Source: an uncultured Alphaproteobacteria bacterium
GTDB taxonomy: Bacteria; Pseudomonadota; Alphaproteobacteria; Rhizobiales; Rhizobiaceae
Direction: 5' to 3'
NCBI GenBank assembly: GCA_929200315.1
Contig: CAKMZB010000004.1
Coordinates: 199,709-263,708, forward strand
Length of the DNA: 64,000 bases
This document shows, piece after piece, positions 1 through 11,793 of the stretch. The notes beneath the pieces were generated by a model. That model worked only from the letters and a program-made list of their open reading frames with translations. It was not told the DNA's origin and did no database searches. The position numbers and the translations under genes were made by a program. Positions within the stretch are counted from its first letter, which is position 1. Each line of letters starts with the position of its first letter.

Positions 1-661
1 GGCCGCTAAGTAGAAGATCCCAGCGCCGATCGGCAACCCGAAGAAAAGCCTGAACACGGCCTGCGATCTGTGGATGGGGTGCAACAAGAGACAGGATTGA
101 GCCTGCCTTCGCAGCAGCGCCATCACCAACCAGATGAGGCAGATGGGAAAAACGATCATTCAGAAGGTCAGAGATACCGAACCGGTCGATCAGCGCGCCG
201 GAAGAATCGACAACCATGAGCTTGTCGTTGTGCTGCCAGACGGCAGCGGCAGCTTTTTCAACCAGAATGACCTCAAGGCGACCGGGATAGAGTTTGCGCA
301 CCGCCGCATCTTTGACCCACGGCAACGCCGCAAGCCGTTCACGGGCCGCGCCCGTGTCATAGGCGACAAGGGTGGTAATGCGGTCCGCACCAAGGGCTGC
401 GAGCACTTCATGCTCTGCCGTCTCGACCTGACCGGTAATGGAAATGTCACTGGTGGAAAGCCCCACCACGGCAGACGCGGCGCCAACGAAGTGATGGCCC
501 TTGCCACCCTGAACCACCCCGGCCCCAATAAAGAAGGTAAGAACGCCGAGCGCTGCAACGGAACCAACACCGGCCCGAACAGGCCGCATCCGGGACGCCC
601 AGGCGTGGATGCGCCGGGCTGCTCTGCCCAACTGCATTCTGGCCCTTTTCTGTAGCGTCAT
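1..661 (-). CDS. ftsQ: Cell division protein FtsQ, partial (C-terminus beyond the left edge)
   Basis: FtsQ is the bitopic inner-membrane divisome protein that recruits FtsL/FtsB. Reading the minus strand from an ATG at 661 gives an open frame of about 220 residues to the window edge. It has a basic N-terminal cytoplasmic stretch, one hydrophobic segment at about residues 30-50, then a POTRA-like region (motif [18 protein letters not shown]) followed by [17 protein letters not shown], typical of FtsQ. The ATG overlaps the ddl stop codon (ATGA), suggesting translational coupling. Its place after ddl at the end of the mur cluster fits the family. Identification is strong; the 3' end is not visible. 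Confidence 0.9.
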   Translation of the reverse strand, partial: MTLQKRARMQLGRAARRIHAWASRMRPVRAGVGSVAALGVLTFFIGAGVVQGGKGHHFVGAASAVVGLSTSDISITGQVETAEHEVLAALGADRITTLVAYDTGAARERLAALPWVKDAAVRKLYPGRLEVILVEKAAAAVWQHNDKLMVVDSSGALIDRFGISDLLNDRFSHLPHLVGDGAAAKAGSILSLVAPHPQIAGRVQAFLRVADRRWDLLLSG

Positions 662-1578
662 CTGCCGCAACTTGCATCCTCCACCATCCACCGCATGAGC
701 TGGCCGAAGGAATAACCGGCGTGTTCCGCCAGCTCCGGCAGGAGCGATGTTGGCGTCATGCCGGGCTGGGTGTTGACCTCCAGCCAGACGAGTTCACCTG
801 TTCCGCCCGCAAGATCATCAAGCCGGAAGTCGGAGCGGGACACTCCTCGACAGCCGATAGCCCTATGCGCGCTAAGCGAGAGCATTTGGACCTTTCGGTA
901 AACATTTGGTAAAATTTCAGCCGGAAGGACGTGACTGGAGCCACCTTCTGCATATTTCGCGTTGTAATCGTACCATCCGCCATCAGCGGCGCGGATTTCC
1001 GTCACGCCAAGAACTTCATCCCCCATGACACCGCAGGTGAGTTCACGCCCGCAGATGAAGCGTTCCACCATCACCGTGTCAGAATAGATCCAGTCATCTG
1101 ACAGCAATTCCTGCGGCGGCTGGTTGGCACCCTTGTCGACAATCAATACGCCGAAGGATGAGCCCTCATTGACGGGCTTTACGACATAGGGCGGCTCCAT
1201 CGCATGGACCTTGGCAGCCTCCCGCCGGTCCATGACCAGAGCCTCAGCTACCGGAACGCCTTCGTTTCGCGCCACGGTCTTGGCCCGCTCTTTATCAAGA
1301 GCAAGCGCGGAGGCCATGACACCAGAATGGGTGTAAGGAAGGTCGAGATATTCCAGAATTCCCTGCACGGTCCCGTCTTCCCCATAGGGGCCATGGAGAG
1401 CGTTGAAGGCAACGTCGGGTCTTAAATCGCAAAGGGTAGAGGAGAGGTTACGATCAACATCAACGCGGGTAACGCGGTAGCCCTCGCCTTCCAGCGCCGC
1501 CGCGCAGGCTTCACCCGAAGACAGACTGACGGGGCGTTCGGCCGACCAACCGCCCATCAACACTGCAACGTGCACCAT
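658..1578 (-). CDS. ddl: D-alanine--D-alanine ligase
   Basis: An ATP-grasp ligase joining two D-alanines for the peptidoglycan stem peptide, acting in the cytoplasm. The protein begins [20 protein letters not shown], the usual Ddl opening with its serine-rich loop. It has the ATP-grasp segment [13 protein letters not shown] and the metal-binding end [16 protein letters not shown]. The frame extends upstream to 1641, but the ATG at 1578 gives the family's usual length of about 306 residues and has a G-rich stretch just before it. The stop codon overlaps the start of ftsQ. Unlike most junctions here, the gap to murB upstream is long (about 166 bases with this start). Confidence 0.93.
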   Translation of the reverse strand: MVHVAVLMGGWSAERPVSLSSGEACAAALEGEGYRVTRVDVDRNLSSTLCDLRPDVAFNALHGPYGEDGTVQGILEYLDLPYTHSGVMASALALDKERAKTVARNEGVPVAEALVMDRREAAKVHAMEPPYVVKPVNEGSSFGVLIVDKGANQPPQELLSDDWIYSDTVMVERFICGRELTCGVMGDEVLGVTEIRAADGGWYDYNAKYAEGGSSHVLPAEILPNVYRKVQMLSLSAHRAIGCRGVSRSDFRLDDLAGGTGELVWLEVNTQPGMTPTSLLPELAEHAGYSFGQLMRWMVEDASCGR

Positions 1579-1744
1579 CTGTCCCCCCGGGCTGTCCGGT
1601 TTCATTGCACAAGCGGAATCACACATGATTCTCGTGTTCAAGGGGAGAAAAAACGCGCCGATTCAAGTGGTTTGCTAAAGACGAGTCCCTAAGAGATTCA
1701 AAAGACTCCCGCTTTGGGCGGTAGCAAGCCTGTTAACTTTTTTT

Positions 1745-2716
1745 TCACGCGATGGGTGAAGAAGGGGCCGCAAAGGGTGTGACCGCCTTGCCGAGGGCAA
1801 ATCGTCCGATGCGGCGAATCTCCCATTCGAGCGCTACGCCGCTTGTCTCAAAGACCGCCTGGCGCACGGTTTCACCTAATGTCTCAAGGTCGTGCGCGGA
1901 GGCATTGTCGATGTTGAGCATGAAATTGCAATGCATCTGGCTCATCTGCGCGCCGCCCATGTGACGACCACGGTAGCCTGCTTCATCCACCAGCTTCCAG
2001 GCGGAATAACCGGGCGGATTCTTAAAGGTGGAACCTCCGGTGCGCTCTTTGATCGGCTGCACCGTTTCACGGTGGTGTTGCACCTGGTCCATCTTTTGCT
2101 GAATGACGTCACGGGCAGCAGGTTCGCCCTGCATTAGAGCTGAGGTGAAGATGAGGTCGGGAGCGGCTTCGCTGTGGCGGTAGGTGTAACCCATATCCGC
2201 GTGGGAAAGCGTGTGGCGTTTGCCCTGCCGGTCGATAGCCGAGACCTCGATGACGCGCTCGGTGGTCTCAGCGCCGTTTGCCCCGGCATTCATGCGCAAA
2301 GCCCCACCAACGGCACCGGGAATACCGTGGTAGAAGGCAAAACCGTCCAGACCAGCATCCAGCGCGGCGGCGGCAAGGCGCTTGTCGGGCATGGCGGTGC
2401 CAACACGCAATTGAGTGTCACCCACATGCTCCACTGCGCCAAAACCTTTGCCACCGAGACGGATGACAACCCCTTCCAGACCGCCATCCCGCACCAGCAG
2501 GTTCGACCCCATTCCCACCACCTGCACCGGCACATCTTCTGGCAGGGCCGCGAGGAACGCAGCAAGATCGTCCTCATCAGCAGGAGACACCAACAGATCA
2601 GCCGGCCCGCCAACGCGAAACCAGGTTATCGCGTCCATTGGCGCATCGAAGCTTGCTCGCCCGCGCAAAACATCCAACGCCGGAGCGACCTGGTCGCGAA
2701 AAGCGTCGCTGCTCAT
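1745..2716 (-). CDS. murB: UDP-N-acetylenolpyruvoylglucosamine reductase
   Basis: FAD-dependent enzyme that reduces UDP-GlcNAc-enolpyruvate to UDP-MurNAc. The 323-residue product has the FAD-binding stretch [15 protein letters not shown] (about 66-80), the region [17 protein letters not shown] (130-146) and the catalytic-serine motif GGSTFKNP with Ser229, which donates the proton in the family. The C-terminal segment [19 protein letters not shown] is also typical. The ATG overlaps the murC stop (ATGA), implying coupling. The final 20 or so residues are Ala/Pro/Ser-rich and probably disordered. After the stop lies about 166 bases without a gene before ddl. Confidence 0.95.
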   Translation of the reverse strand: MSSDAFRDQVAPALDVLRGRASFDAPMDAITWFRVGGPADLLVSPADEDDLAAFLAALPEDVPVQVVGMGSNLLVRDGGLEGVVIRLGGKGFGAVEHVGDTQLRVGTAMPDKRLAAAALDAGLDGFAFYHGIPGAVGGALRMNAGANGAETTERVIEVSAIDRQGKRHTLSHADMGYTYRHSEAAPDLIFTSALMQGEPAARDVIQQKMDQVQHHRETVQPIKERTGGSTFKNPPGYSAWKLVDEAGYRGRHMGGAQMSQMHCNFMLNIDNASAHDLETLGETVRQAVFETSGVALEWEIRRIGRFALGKAVTPFAAPSSPIA

Positions 2717-4128
2717 GCCCCGCCCGCGAGTTCATCCGGCAATGCATGGGCCCAAGCAGTGATGTTGCCGGCCCCCAGAAAAACGACAATGTCCCCTTCC
2801 TGCGCGATTTCCCGCACCAGCGGCGCCACATCGTTCTGGCCGGAAATGAGCCGAGCATCGCGGTGCCCGGCGGATTGAAGACCCTGCACAAGAGCGGTGG
2901 CGGTGGCTCCTTCGATTGGCGTTTCCCCCGCCTCATAGACCGGTGCGACGAGTACCGTGTCAGCGTCGTTGAAACAGGAGCAAAAGCCATCGAACAATTC
3001 CGACAGGCGCGAATAACGGTGCGGCTGTTTGATGGCGATCACCTTGCCTGATCGGTCGCCGCGCAAAGCCTGCCGCGCGGCCTTTAAGACGGCGGTGATC
3101 TCCACTGGATGGTGAGCATAGTCATCATAAATCTCAACTCCATTCCACGAACCTGTATGGGTGAAACGACGGCCAACGCCCTTGAAGTCAGCCAGGCCGC
3201 TGCGCACGGCCTCTTCGCCAATCCCAAGCCGGTGGGCGACAGCAATCGCGGCGGTGGCGTTAGCGACGTTGTGGTCGCCGGGCATCGGCAGCATCAGATC
3301 ATTCCATCGCATCACCTCGCCCGATCTGCGGTCGCGGATGGTGATGTTGAAGATGGTACTCGCACCCTCGGCACGAATATCGGTAAAGCGCACATCGGCC
3401 TGCGGGTTGTTGCCATAGGTGAGCACAGGTTTGGCTGCCATACGCGCGGCAAGCGCCTGCACTTCGGGATGGTCGATACACAGCACACTACACCCGTAAA
3501 ATGGCACGCCTTCAACAAATTCGCGGAAGGCATCCTTTGCCGCATCGAACGTGCCGTAATGGTCCAGATGCTCGGGGTCGATATTGGTGACTATAGCGAT
3601 CTCGGAAGGCAGCAGCAGAAAGGAGCCGTCACTCTCATCCGCCTCCGCCACCAACCAGTCCCCCTGACCCATGCGAGCATTGGTTCCGATATCCATCAAA
3701 ATGCCACCATTGATGATGGTTGGATCCTTACCACCAGCAATCAGCAGCCGCCCGACGAGCGATGTCGTTGTCGTTTTGCCATGGGTGCCACCAACCGAAA
3801 TGCCGGAGCGGAAGCGCATCAGCTCGGCCAACATCTCCGCACGAGGCACAACCGGGATGCGGCGCTCGCGGGCGGCAGCCTTTTCCGGATTGTCTTCCCT
3901 GATCGCGGTGGACGTGACCACAACACCAGCATTCTCGACGTTCTTGGCCTCATGCCCGACAAAAACCTCAATGCCTTTCTTGCGCAGGCGTTTGACGTTC
4001 GCCCCGTCAGCCTGGTCGGAGCCCTGCACCTTGTGGCCAAGATTGTGCAGCACTTCGGCAATAGCACTCATACCAATACCGCCGATTCCAATGAAGTGAA
4101 CCGGTCCTATGTCGTCCGTCATGGGCAT
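2713..4128 (-). CDS. murC: UDP-N-acetylmuramate--L-alanine ligase
   Basis: The first Mur ligase, adding L-Ala to UDP-MurNAc with ATP in the cytoplasm. The 471-residue protein opens with a Rossmann-like glycine-rich motif [12 protein letters not shown] (about 14-25). It has the Mur-ligase P-loop GTHGKTTTT at about 114-122, ADESDGSF and the DPEHLDHY segment, and a C-terminal ligase domain containing DDYAHHP. Length is normal. An ATG two codons further in (MTDDIG) is an alternative start. The 3' end overlaps murB and the gap from murG is 26 bases. A 349-residue open frame on the opposite strand is only a shadow. Confidence 0.96.
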   Translation of the reverse strand: MPMTDDIGPVHFIGIGGIGMSAIAEVLHNLGHKVQGSDQADGANVKRLRKKGIEVFVGHEAKNVENAGVVVTSTAIREDNPEKAAARERRIPVVPRAEMLAELMRFRSGISVGGTHGKTTTTSLVGRLLIAGGKDPTIINGGILMDIGTNARMGQGDWLVAEADESDGSFLLLPSEIAIVTNIDPEHLDHYGTFDAAKDAFREFVEGVPFYGCSVLCIDHPEVQALAARMAAKPVLTYGNNPQADVRFTDIRAEGASTIFNITIRDRRSGEVMRWNDLMLPMPGDHNVANATAAIAVAHRLGIGEEAVRSGLADFKGVGRRFTHTGSWNGVEIYDDYAHHPVEITAVLKAARQALRGDRSGKVIAIKQPHRYSRLSELFDGFCSCFNDADTVLVAPVYEAGETPIEGATATALVQGLQSAGHRDARLISGQNDVAPLVREIAQEGDIVVFLGAGNITAWAHALPDELAGGA

Positions 4129-4154
4129 GGAGTTTGGCCTCTTGGCTTGTGGCG

Positions 4155-5222
4155 CTAGGCGGCATTGGCCTCGACAAGATCGGCAAGGCGCTCGGCTGCA
4201 TCTGGAATGCCCGCTTGTGTCGCAGCTTGCGCCATCTTGGCAAGGCTTTCAGGCTCATCCATCGCTTCGGCTATGAGGAAGGCAACCGTTTCCAGGTCAA
4301 GTCCGGCCTGTTGGCGCACATTCGTTCCGCCGATCTTTTGCAGCATCGCGGCATTGGCGGCCTGGTCATGGTCGAGGGCATGGGGATAGGGCACGAGCAG
4401 TGACGGGCGGCCGATCACTGCAATCTCGCTCACTGTGGAGGCACCGGCGCGGGCAACGACAAAATGCGCTTCAGCGATACGCGCGGGCATGTCAGAAAAG
4501 AAGGGCGCGACATCTGCGCTGATCCCTGCTTCAGCCAAAATGGCTGCCGGGTCGACGGCGTCATCCTTGCGCGATTGCAGCACGACATGGAGGCGCTTGC
4601 GCTTGTCTTTGGGAAGGCTCGCCAGAGCCTTCGGCACCTCCTGGCTGAAGAATTGCGCGCCCTGACTGCCGCCGAAAACGACAAGGTTGAAGCGCTCACC
4701 CTTGCTGGAAGGAATGTGGGGAGAGCAAGAAAATCCCAGCCCCGCCGGTCGGACAGGGTTGCCGGTCGTAACAGCTTGTCCCTCAGCAATATCAAACCCG
4801 GTCGCAACCGCTTTCACCCGCTTTGCCAGCACCCGGTTGGCGCGACCAAGCACGGCGTTTTGCTCATGGATCAGCGCGGGCACGCCTCTATGGATGGCTG
4901 CAAACATCGGGACGAGCGTCGGATAGCCGCCAAAGCCGATGGCCACGTCCGGCTGCAATGTGCCGATCAACTTGCGTGCCTTCGCATAGGCGCTCACGCC
5001 CAAAAAGGCAGAGCGGATCACCTGATCCGGGCGCCGCAGGCTTGGGGGACGGAAGGTGAATTGGGTCACGTCACCGGGGAAAGTATCGGCAAATCTCATC
5101 CCGCGATCATCCGTCGCCAGATGCGTCGTCCAACCCCGCGCGTCCAGCACGTTTGCCAGAGCTTCTGCAGGGAACATGTGCCCCCCGGTACCTCCCGCGC
5201 AGAGCAATACAGTCTTGGTCAC
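4155..5222 (-). CDS. murG: UDP-N-acetylglucosamine--N-acetylmuramyl-(pentapeptide) pyrophosphoryl-undecaprenol N-acetylglucosamine transferase
   Basis: GT28-type glycosyltransferase that converts lipid I to lipid II on the inner face of the cytoplasmic membrane. The 355-residue protein has the N-terminal phosphate-binding loop [10 protein letters not shown] (residues 10-19), FGGYPT and the acceptor-side segment [12 protein letters not shown]. The C-terminal donor-binding part shows FGGSQGA and [20 protein letters not shown]. Its ATG overlaps the ftsW stop codon by four bases, so the flippase-like FtsW and MurG are probably translated together. Confidence 0.95.
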   Translation of the reverse strand: MTKTVLLCAGGTGGHMFPAEALANVLDARGWTTHLATDDRGMRFADTFPGDVTQFTFRPPSLRRPDQVIRSAFLGVSAYAKARKLIGTLQPDVAIGFGGYPTLVPMFAAIHRGVPALIHEQNAVLGRANRVLAKRVKAVATGFDIAEGQAVTTGNPVRPAGLGFSCSPHIPSSKGERFNLVVFGGSQGAQFFSQEVPKALASLPKDKRKRLHVVLQSRKDDAVDPAAILAEAGISADVAPFFSDMPARIAEAHFVVARAGASTVSEIAVIGRPSLLVPYPHALDHDQAANAAMLQKIGGTNVRQQAGLDLETVAFLIAEAMDEPESLAKMAQAATQAGIPDAAERLADLVEANAA

Positions 5223-6388
5223 GCAGCCACGCCTGCAAGTTGGGTCAAATGCGCAGGACCAATGCGCACCGCGCTTCGCCGGTACATGTCCGCCCGCTTG
5301 CGGGTGAAGGCGAGCATCAATCCAACACCGAAGGCCACCGCCATCATGGACGAGCCACCATAGGAAACGAAGGGCAGCGTCATGCCCTTGGCCGGGGCGA
5401 GTTGCAGGTTGACGCAGATATTGATCGCCGCCTGCATACCAAATTGCAGCGCGAGGCCTGCCACGGCGAGTGAGACGAACACATCCCGCTCACGGGCCGA
5501 ATGCCAAAAGGCGCGCAGCACGATGATGAAGAAGAGGCAGACCAGCATCATGGCGAGGATCGTGCCATATTCCTCCACGGCGACTGCGAAGATGAAGTCG
5601 GTATGACTGTCCGGCAGGCCACGTTTGACGAGACCCTCGCCAGGGCCACGCCCCGCCCAACCGCCGGCCTCCACCGCCTGCATGGCGCGGTCGACCTGAA
5701 AATTGTCCCCGGCACCAGTGAGGAAGCGGTCGATGCGTGAGGAGAAATTGTCGATTGAGGTATAGGCAAAAAATGCCCCAGCAACGGCTAGCCCGCCGAG
5801 CGCCCAAACAAAGAAGAGTGGCAATCCGGCAAGGAACACCATCGTCCCCCAAACGGCGGCGAGAAGCACGGTCTGGCCCAGATCCGGCTGGATGACGAGC
5901 AGTGAGAGCGACAGGCCAAAGAGGCCCACAGCCGCCAGCGCCCAGCCAATTTTTCGCGTTTGCCGCGCTTGCGCCACGAGCCACGCGCTCGCCACAACAA
6001 AACAAGGCTTCAGCATTTCAGACGGCTGGATCTTGATCGGCCCCAATTCCATCCAGCGGATCGACCCCTTGGTCTCTTCTCCAACGAACGGCAGCGCCAT
6101 CATGACAAGAAGCGAACCGGCAAGCCCGATCCAGCACAAAAGCCTCGCCTGGCGGATCGGCAACAGCGAGATACCCACCATCACCAATGGGGCAAGAATG
6201 GCAAAGACGAGATGGCGTTCGGTGAACAGAAACGGGTTTTCAATACCGAGCCGCGCCGTCGCCGCCGGTGAGGCGGACATCGAGAGAATGAAACCTGCAA
6301 TCACCAAAATGACCGGCACGCCGAGTAGCGTCTTGTCAACGGTCGCCCACCAGGCGGAGACCAGGCCTCTTTGCGCACGTGATGTCAT
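5219..6388 (-). CDS. ftsW: Peptidoglycan glycosyltransferase FtsW
   Basis: A SEDS-family polytopic membrane protein that polymerises lipid II at the septum with its partner FtsI. The 389-residue product is hydrophobic with about ten predicted membrane spans. It has the SEDS motifs [30 protein letters not shown], and the C-terminal [16 protein letters not shown] that marks FtsW/RodA. FtsW rather than RodA is chosen from its position between murD and murG. The start overlaps the murD stop (ATGA). Confidence 0.94.
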   Translation of the reverse strand: MTSRAQRGLVSAWWATVDKTLLGVPVILVIAGFILSMSASPAATARLGIENPFLFTERHLVFAILAPLVMVGISLLPIRQARLLCWIGLAGSLLVMMALPFVGEETKGSIRWMELGPIKIQPSEMLKPCFVVASAWLVAQARQTRKIGWALAAVGLFGLSLSLLVIQPDLGQTVLLAAVWGTMVFLAGLPLFFVWALGGLAVAGAFFAYTSIDNFSSRIDRFLTGAGDNFQVDRAMQAVEAGGWAGRGPGEGLVKRGLPDSHTDFIFAVAVEEYGTILAMMLVCLFFIIVLRAFWHSARERDVFVSLAVAGLALQFGMQAAINICVNLQLAPAKGMTLPFVSYGGSSMMAVAFGVGLMLAFTRKRADMYRRSAVRIGPAHLTQLAGVAA

Positions 6389-7776
6389 CTTTTCCGCTCC
6401 CCAAAGGCGCTGAAGTCTGCTAGCGCCGCAACATGGGCGCTGAACGCCTCGCCGCGTTTCTCAAAGTTGGCGAATTGGTCGAAACTCGCCGCCGCAGGCG
6501 AGAGCAGAACGACCTGTTCACCGCCTTCTCGGCGCGCGTCGAGGGCCGCATTGAATACGGCGTCTTCCAGTGTGCCGGAAATTTCATAAGGAACCGTATC
6601 ACCCAGTTGCGAGGCAAAAGAACCGGCTGCCTCGCCGATCAGATAGGCCTTTTCAATGCGCGGGAAGTGTTCTACCAGCGCCTCGATCCCACCATCCTTG
6701 GCAAGGCCACCAGCAATCCAGCGCACGCGGGGGAAGCTGTTGAGCGCTGTCGCGGCGGCTTCGGCATTGGTGGCTTTGGAATCGTTGACGAAGAGCGTCT
6801 CGCCGACATGACCGAGCAATTCCATGCGGTGGGCGAGGCCGGGGAAGCTTTTGAAGCCCGCCTGAATTTGCGCAGCCTCCAACCCAACTGCCTCGCAGGC
6901 GGCAAAGGCGGCAGCGGCGTTCTGGCCGTTATGGGCGCCGCGCAGCGTGCCGATGCCGCGCAAATCGGCAATGGTTTCGCCGTCACGGATGAGAACACCA
7001 TCGTCGAAGCGAATGTCGGCGGCCTCGTGCGTCGAAATCGTGACCAATGGCTTGCCAGCCCACCGCCCGGCAATCGCCCGGCAGGTCTCATCGTCCTTTG
7101 CAATCACCGCCAAATCAGCGGCAGCAACAAGGCGCTCCTTGATCGCGGCATAGCGCTCAAACGTGCCATGGCGCTCCAAATGATCCGGCGTGATGTTGAG
7201 AAGGATACCGACATCGGGCGCGATATTGGGAGCGGTGTCGATCTGGTAGGAGGAGACCTCCACCACATAGACTTGGCCCCTCGCATTCTCGCCCACCGCG
7301 ATAGGATCAAGGTCGAGCACCGCACGGCCAATATTGCCGCCCATCTGCACGTCGCGACCCGCTTGGGCTAGGACATGGGCAATGAGAGCGGTTGTGGTGG
7401 ATTTACCGTTGGTCCCTGTGATCGCGATAACCGGCGCGCGGCGCTCCTTCCGCGCCATTTCCTGGAAGAAGAGATCAACATCGCCATAAATCGGCACGTC
7501 GTGCCTGGCGGAAAGCGCAACAGCCCAGTGGGGCTGAGGATGGGTCAGCGGCACGCCCGGCGCGATGACAAGTGCCTCAAACGCGGTCCAATCGGCCTTG
7601 CGAAGATCGCCGGTTGCAATGCCCTCGCTGCTGGCGCGTTCAACGCTGGCCGGATTGTCGTCCCAGGCGGTAACATTCGCGCCGCCAGCTGTGAGCGCTT
7701 TGGCCGTGACAAGACCGGATCCGCCGAGACCGAAAAGGGCAATTGATTGTCCCGCCAGAGCGGTAACGGCAATCAC
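6385..7776 (-). CDS. murD: UDP-N-acetylmuramoylalanine--D-glutamate ligase
   Basis: Mur ligase adding D-Glu to UDP-MurNAc-L-Ala. An open frame extends to an ATG at 7830, but that lies inside mraY. The GTG at 7776 forms a GTGA overlap with the mraY stop and gives [20 protein letters not shown], matching the usual MurD N-terminus, so I prefer it (463 residues). The P-loop [12 protein letters not shown] lies at about 120-131, and [12 protein letters not shown] and NDSKATN follow. Identification is firm; the unusual GTG start is inferred from overlap and homology style. Confidence 0.93.
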   Translation of the reverse strand: MIAVTALAGQSIALFGLGGSGLVTAKALTAGGANVTAWDDNPASVERASSEGIATGDLRKADWTAFEALVIAPGVPLTHPQPHWAVALSARHDVPIYGDVDLFFQEMARKERRAPVIAITGTNGKSTTTALIAHVLAQAGRDVQMGGNIGRAVLDLDPIAVGENARGQVYVVEVSSYQIDTAPNIAPDVGILLNITPDHLERHGTFERYAAIKERLVAAADLAVIAKDDETCRAIAGRWAGKPLVTISTHEAADIRFDDGVLIRDGETIADLRGIGTLRGAHNGQNAAAAFAACEAVGLEAAQIQAGFKSFPGLAHRMELLGHVGETLFVNDSKATNAEAAATALNSFPRVRWIAGGLAKDGGIEALVEHFPRIEKAYLIGEAAGSFASQLGDTVPYEISGTLEDAVFNAALDARREGGEQVVLLSPAAASFDQFANFEKRGEAFSAHVAALADFSAFGERKR

Positions 7777-8876
7777 CGCAGCTTCAGCGTGGCCAGGCCC
7801 ATCAACGCGAAGGCGATGGAAATGATCCAAAAGCGGATCACCACCTGGCTTTCCGTCCAGCCGAGTTGTTCAAAATGGTGGTGGATCGGCGCCATCTTGA
7901 AGACGCGCTTGCCGGTCATCTTGAAGGACGCAACCTGGATGATGACGCTCGCCGCCTCCATCACAAACAGCCCACCAATGATCGCCAGTACGATTTCATG
8001 CTTGGTGGCCACCGCAATGGTGCCGAGCATTCCGCCCATTGCGAGAGAGCCCGTGTCACCCATGAAGATCGCAGCGGGCGGGGCGTTGAACCAGAGGAAC
8101 CCGAGCCCGGCGCCAATCACCGCGCCGCAGATAATGGCAAGCTCCCCTGTGCCCAGCACGAAATGGATCTGCAAATAGTCGGCAAAGACCTTGTTGCCGA
8201 CCAGATAGGCAATGATCCCGAAGGCCCCGGCTGCGATCATGACAGGCACGATGGCAAGGCCGTCGAGACCGTCTGTGAGATTTACAGCATTGCCCGCTGC
8301 CACCAAAACGAATGCCCCAAAAACGATGAAGAAGAGGCCAAGGTCGAGCACCAGTGCTTTGAAGAAAGGGAAGGTCAGCGCCGAAGACATATCAACGCCG
8401 GTCAGCTCAGAACTGGCTTGGCTGGTCATCATGATAACCGTGACCGCTACTCCGGCAATGATGAATTCAAGCAACAACCGCATCCGGCCTGAAAACCCTT
8501 TGTCTGAAGATTTCGAGACCTTCAAATAATCGTCGTAAAAACCAATCGCGCCAAAGCCGAGCGTGACCAAAAGCACGGTCCACACCAGTGGGCTGGAGAG
8601 GTTTGCCCAGAGCAAAGTCGCCCCGACAATCCCAACCAAGATCATCAGCCCGCCCATGGTCGGTGTGCCCGCTTTCTTGAAATGCGTCGCTGGCCCATCC
8701 GCGCGGATCGGCTGACCCTTGCCCTGGCGCATCCGCATGGCGCGAATGATGCTTGGCCCGAAGAGAAAGACAATCAGAGCAGCCGTTGCCAACGCACCGC
8801 CGGAGCGGAAGGTGATGTAGCGAAAGACGTTGAGCAGCGGGATGATATCACCGAATTCGGACAGGTAATGCAGCAT
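7773..8876 (-). CDS. mraY: Phospho-N-acetylmuramoyl-pentapeptide-transferase
   Basis: Integral membrane enzyme moving phospho-MurNAc-pentapeptide onto undecaprenyl phosphate to make lipid I. The 367-residue protein has about ten membrane spans. Signature loops visible are GTPTMGG (70-76), FYDDYLK with the adjacent aspartates (about 113-119), [13 protein letters not shown], and the C-terminal histidine cluster IHHHFE. These are the catalytic and Mg-binding loops of the family. It lies 36 bases after murF and its stop overlaps the GTG of murD. Confidence 0.96.
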   Translation of the reverse strand: MLHYLSEFGDIIPLLNVFRYITFRSGGALATAALIVFLFGPSIIRAMRMRQGKGQPIRADGPATHFKKAGTPTMGGLMILVGIVGATLLWANLSSPLVWTVLLVTLGFGAIGFYDDYLKVSKSSDKGFSGRMRLLLEFIIAGVAVTVIMMTSQASSELTGVDMSSALTFPFFKALVLDLGLFFIVFGAFVLVAAGNAVNLTDGLDGLAIVPVMIAAGAFGIIAYLVGNKVFADYLQIHFVLGTGELAIICGAVIGAGLGFLWFNAPPAAIFMGDTGSLAMGGMLGTIAVATKHEIVLAIIGGLFVMEAASVIIQVASFKMTGKRVFKMAPIHHHFEQLGWTESQVVIRFWIISIAFALMGLATLKLR

Positions 8877-8912
8877 TTGTAAGGGTTTCCGTGTTGGGGC
8901 GGGCGGGTGAGG

Positions 8913-10331
8913 TTAAGCCGTGCCTTGGCCGTGCTTGTCCAGCAGAAGTTTAACGATGGAGGCGAAACCAAGCGACAACGAAGCCTTCGCCATAATGACG
9001 TCCCCCTCGCGCACCTCATCAAGGAGGTGGGAGGCAAGCTCCCCGGCTGTTGCCGTGTGAATAACAGGCATGTGGGCGCGCAGGACGGCGGCCAACGCCG
9101 CCATATCTTCACCGGCCAAAAAAGCCATATCAGCGTTTTCACGCACGGTGGAGGCAAGCTCCTCGTGTAGCTTCTTTGAGGTATCGCCGAGTTCCAGCAT
9201 ATCGCCGAGAACAGCAATGCGGCGACCGCGAGCGGCGGTGGGTTCTGCCAGGCCGAGCATCTTGAGCGCAGCACGCTGGCTGGCCGGGTTGGCGTTGTAA
9301 CTCTCGTCAATCAGCGTGGCTGTGCCATTACCGATGAAGAGTTCATGCCGCTCGCCACGGCCCTTCACGGCACCAAGGTTAGCCAGTGCGAGACCCGCCA
9401 GCGCCAGATCGGCGCCGAAAAGACGGCAGATGGTGAGAACAGCAAGGACGTTTTGGACAATGTGCTTGCCCGGTGCCCCAACCTTCAACGTCATCGGCTG
9501 GCCCATGATGTCGGCGGTGACGCAGGAGCAATTGGGGTGCTCAACAAGGCGCTGAAGGCGCGTGTCAGCCCCGTCCGCCTCGCCAAAAGTGACGATGTTT
9601 TTTACACCGGCCTTCCGGGCCAAATCGGTGAGGAGCGGCAGGCGCGGGTCGTCGGCGTTCAACACCGCAGTGCCGGCATCGTCGAGGCCATTGAAGATTT
9701 CAGCCTTGGCATGAGCAATGCGGTCGACGGAATCAAAGGCGCCCAGATGCGCCGCTGCGACGTTGGTGATGACGGCCACCTGCGGACGTACAAACCCGAC
9801 GAGCGGGGTGATTTCCCCCGGATGGTTCATGCCGATTTCATAGATACCGAAAACCGCATCGGCAGGCGTGCGCGCAAGCGTTAGCGGTACACCCCAATGA
9901 TTGTTGAAGGAGGAGACGGAGGCATGGACCGTCCCGCTCGGCGCAAGCGCCGTCCGCAAGGCCTCTTTCGTGGTGGTCTTGCCAACCGAACCAGTGATGG
10001 CGACCGTCTGGCCGGTGAAACGGTCACGGGCAGCGATGCCGAGCTTCTCCAGCGCGGGCAAAACCTCATCCACCACGAGCAGAGTGCCGGTCTCACCCTT
10101 AAGCGTTTCTACCTTGTCCCCTGCAACAACGCTCAACGCCGCTCTGTTTCCGTGCGCGCCGGCGACGAAAGCGTGGCCGTCATGGGCATCGCCCCTAATG
10201 GCAAAATAGGCTTCCCCATCCGCGATCGTCCGGCTGTCGATAGACAGACCCGTGACACCAACCGGGGGTTCGCCCCGCACATTCGCGCCCATGGCCCTGG
10301 CCATATCCGCAACGGTCCAAAGATGGCTCAT
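8913..10331 (-). CDS. murF: UDP-N-acetylmuramoyl-tripeptide--D-alanyl-D-alanine ligase
   Basis: The last cytoplasmic Mur ligase, adding D-Ala-D-Ala to the tripeptide. The 472-residue protein shows an N-terminal uridine-binding domain ([17 protein letters not shown]), the P-loop [13 protein letters not shown] at about 113-125, [10 protein letters not shown] and the C-terminal region [11 protein letters not shown]. Length is typical. The ATG overlaps the murE stop (ATGA). Confidence 0.95.
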   Translation of the reverse strand: MSHLWTVADMARAMGANVRGEPPVGVTGLSIDSRTIADGEAYFAIRGDAHDGHAFVAGAHGNRAALSVVAGDKVETLKGETGTLLVVDEVLPALEKLGIAARDRFTGQTVAITGSVGKTTTKEALRTALAPSGTVHASVSSFNNHWGVPLTLARTPADAVFGIYEIGMNHPGEITPLVGFVRPQVAVITNVAAAHLGAFDSVDRIAHAKAEIFNGLDDAGTAVLNADDPRLPLLTDLARKAGVKNIVTFGEADGADTRLQRLVEHPNCSCVTADIMGQPMTLKVGAPGKHIVQNVLAVLTICRLFGADLALAGLALANLGAVKGRGERHELFIGNGTATLIDESYNANPASQRAALKMLGLAEPTAARGRRIAVLGDMLELGDTSKKLHEELASTVRENADMAFLAGEDMAALAAVLRAHMPVIHTATAGELASHLLDEVREGDVIMAKASLSLGFASIVKLLLDKHGQGTA

Positions 10332-11791
10332 GAGCGGTCCTCCAGCGCAGTGCGGGCGACTGTGTGATCGGAAAAATCATGCACGACATTGCCGACAATT
10401 TGTCCCTCTTCATGGCCCTTGCCTGCGATGATGAGCGTGTCGCCGGTTTTCAGTGCCGTAATGGCTGTTTGAATGGCCTCAGCCCGGTCGCCAATCTCCT
10501 TTGCGTCCTTCGCTGCTGACATGATCTGCGCGCGGATCGTGGCTGCGTCTTCGGAGCGGGGGTTGTCGTCAGTGACGATCACACGGTCTGCAAGGCGGGC
10601 GGAAATGGCGCCCATAATCGGGCGTTTTCCGGCATCGCGGTCTCCACCACAGCCAAAGACGAGATAAACCTTGCCGGTCGTGTAAGGACGCACGGCCTTT
10701 AGGACATGCTCCAGCGCATCGGGCTTGTGAGCATAGTCGACATAGACCACCGCGCCGTCAGCCGTGCTGCCCACCAGATCAAGCCGCCCGGGCGCGCCTT
10801 CCAGATGTTCCAGCGCCTCCAGAGCCGCCGCGCCATCTGTGCCGGTCGCAATTGCCATGCCGGCTGCAACGAGGGCGTTGGCCATCTGGAATTCACCGGC
10901 CAGCGGTAGCCGCACGCGATGGATCTCGCCACCAAGTTCGATCTCACCGATCTGCTCGGTGCGGTGTTGTTCTACGCGCTTCAGCGCCAAAAAAGTGCCC
11001 CGATGGCCGACAGAACAAATGTTGAGCCCGCGAGCCTTGGCAATCTCAGGCGCGCGGCCGCTCCATTCGTCGTCGGCATTGATGACGGCAGGTTGACCCG
11101 GCTGCATCAGTGTATCGAAGAGGCGCATCTTTGCCTCAAAATAGTCTTCCATCGTCGCATGATAATCGAGGTGATCGCGACCAAGATTGGTGAAGCCCGC
11201 AACCGCCAGCCTCACTCCGTCCAGCCGCCGCTGTTCCAAGCCATGGGAAGAGGCTTCCATCGCGCAATGGGTAACACCGTCCCGCTCCAGCGCATGGAGC
11301 AATTCATGCAATTTGACAGGGTCCGGTGTCGTCAACCCGCCATAGTCACTCCGCCCCGGAGCGACGACGCCGGTCGTGCCAATCATCGCTGCTGCACGTC
11401 CCGTATGCGCCCAGATCTGGCGCAGGAAGGAAGCAACGGAAGTCTTGCCTGCCGTACCGGTAACGGCGGCAATCGTGCCCGGTTGGCCGGGGTGCAGTCG
11501 CGCGGCCATCATGGAGAGGGCATGGCGCGGATCGCCGGTGCGCAGGATCGGAACGTCAATCCCGCCGAGATCCGCATCGTGCGAAGCCAGCACCGCCACC
11601 GCGCCACGTGTCACGGCATCCGCTGCATGTTCCGCGCCATCCGTGTGGGTACCTGCAAGCGCTGCAAAGACCATACCCGGCAGAACCTGACGGCTGTCTG
11701 CGGAAATGGCGAGCACATCGATGCCTCCCGGCCCTTCCGGCAAATCGGCAAGGCCATCAATGAGGTCTGAAAGGGTCATACCGCTCGCCAT
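10328..11791 (-). CDS. murE: UDP-N-acetylmuramoyl-L-alanyl-D-glutamate--2,6-diaminopimelate ligase
   Basis: Mur ligase adding the third stem-peptide residue. The 487-residue product has the N-terminal domain ([17 protein letters not shown]), a P-loop TGTAGKTS at 111-118 where the common Asn is Ala, and the C-terminal motif DDNPRSED. The DNPR signature in this family indicates meso-diaminopimelate as substrate, so a DAP-type peptidoglycan is expected. The start is the ATG at 11791 or the in-frame ATG four codons later. It sits two bases after ftsI. Confidence 0.95.
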   Translation of the reverse strand: MASGMTLSDLIDGLADLPEGPGGIDVLAISADSRQVLPGMVFAALAGTHTDGAEHAADAVTRGAVAVLASHDADLGGIDVPILRTGDPRHALSMMAARLHPGQPGTIAAVTGTAGKTSVASFLRQIWAHTGRAAAMIGTTGVVAPGRSDYGGLTTPDPVKLHELLHALERDGVTHCAMEASSHGLEQRRLDGVRLAVAGFTNLGRDHLDYHATMEDYFEAKMRLFDTLMQPGQPAVINADDEWSGRAPEIAKARGLNICSVGHRGTFLALKRVEQHRTEQIGEIELGGEIHRVRLPLAGEFQMANALVAAGMAIATGTDGAAALEALEHLEGAPGRLDLVGSTADGAVVYVDYAHKPDALEHVLKAVRPYTTGKVYLVFGCGGDRDAGKRPIMGAISARLADRVIVTDDNPRSEDAATIRAQIMSAAKDAKEIGDRAEAIQTAITALKTGDTLIIAGKGHEEGQIVGNVVHDFSDHTVARTALEDRS

Positions 11792-11793
11792 AG

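Noticed and set aside
3109..4158. 349-residue open frame on the plus strand
   Set aside because: It is fully antisense to murC, has no domain pattern and a composition expected of a high-GC shadow frame.
7777..7830. N-terminal extension of MurD to the ATG at 7830
   Set aside because: The added residues lie in the mraY coding end and do not resemble MurD; the GTG overlap with the mraY stop is a better start.
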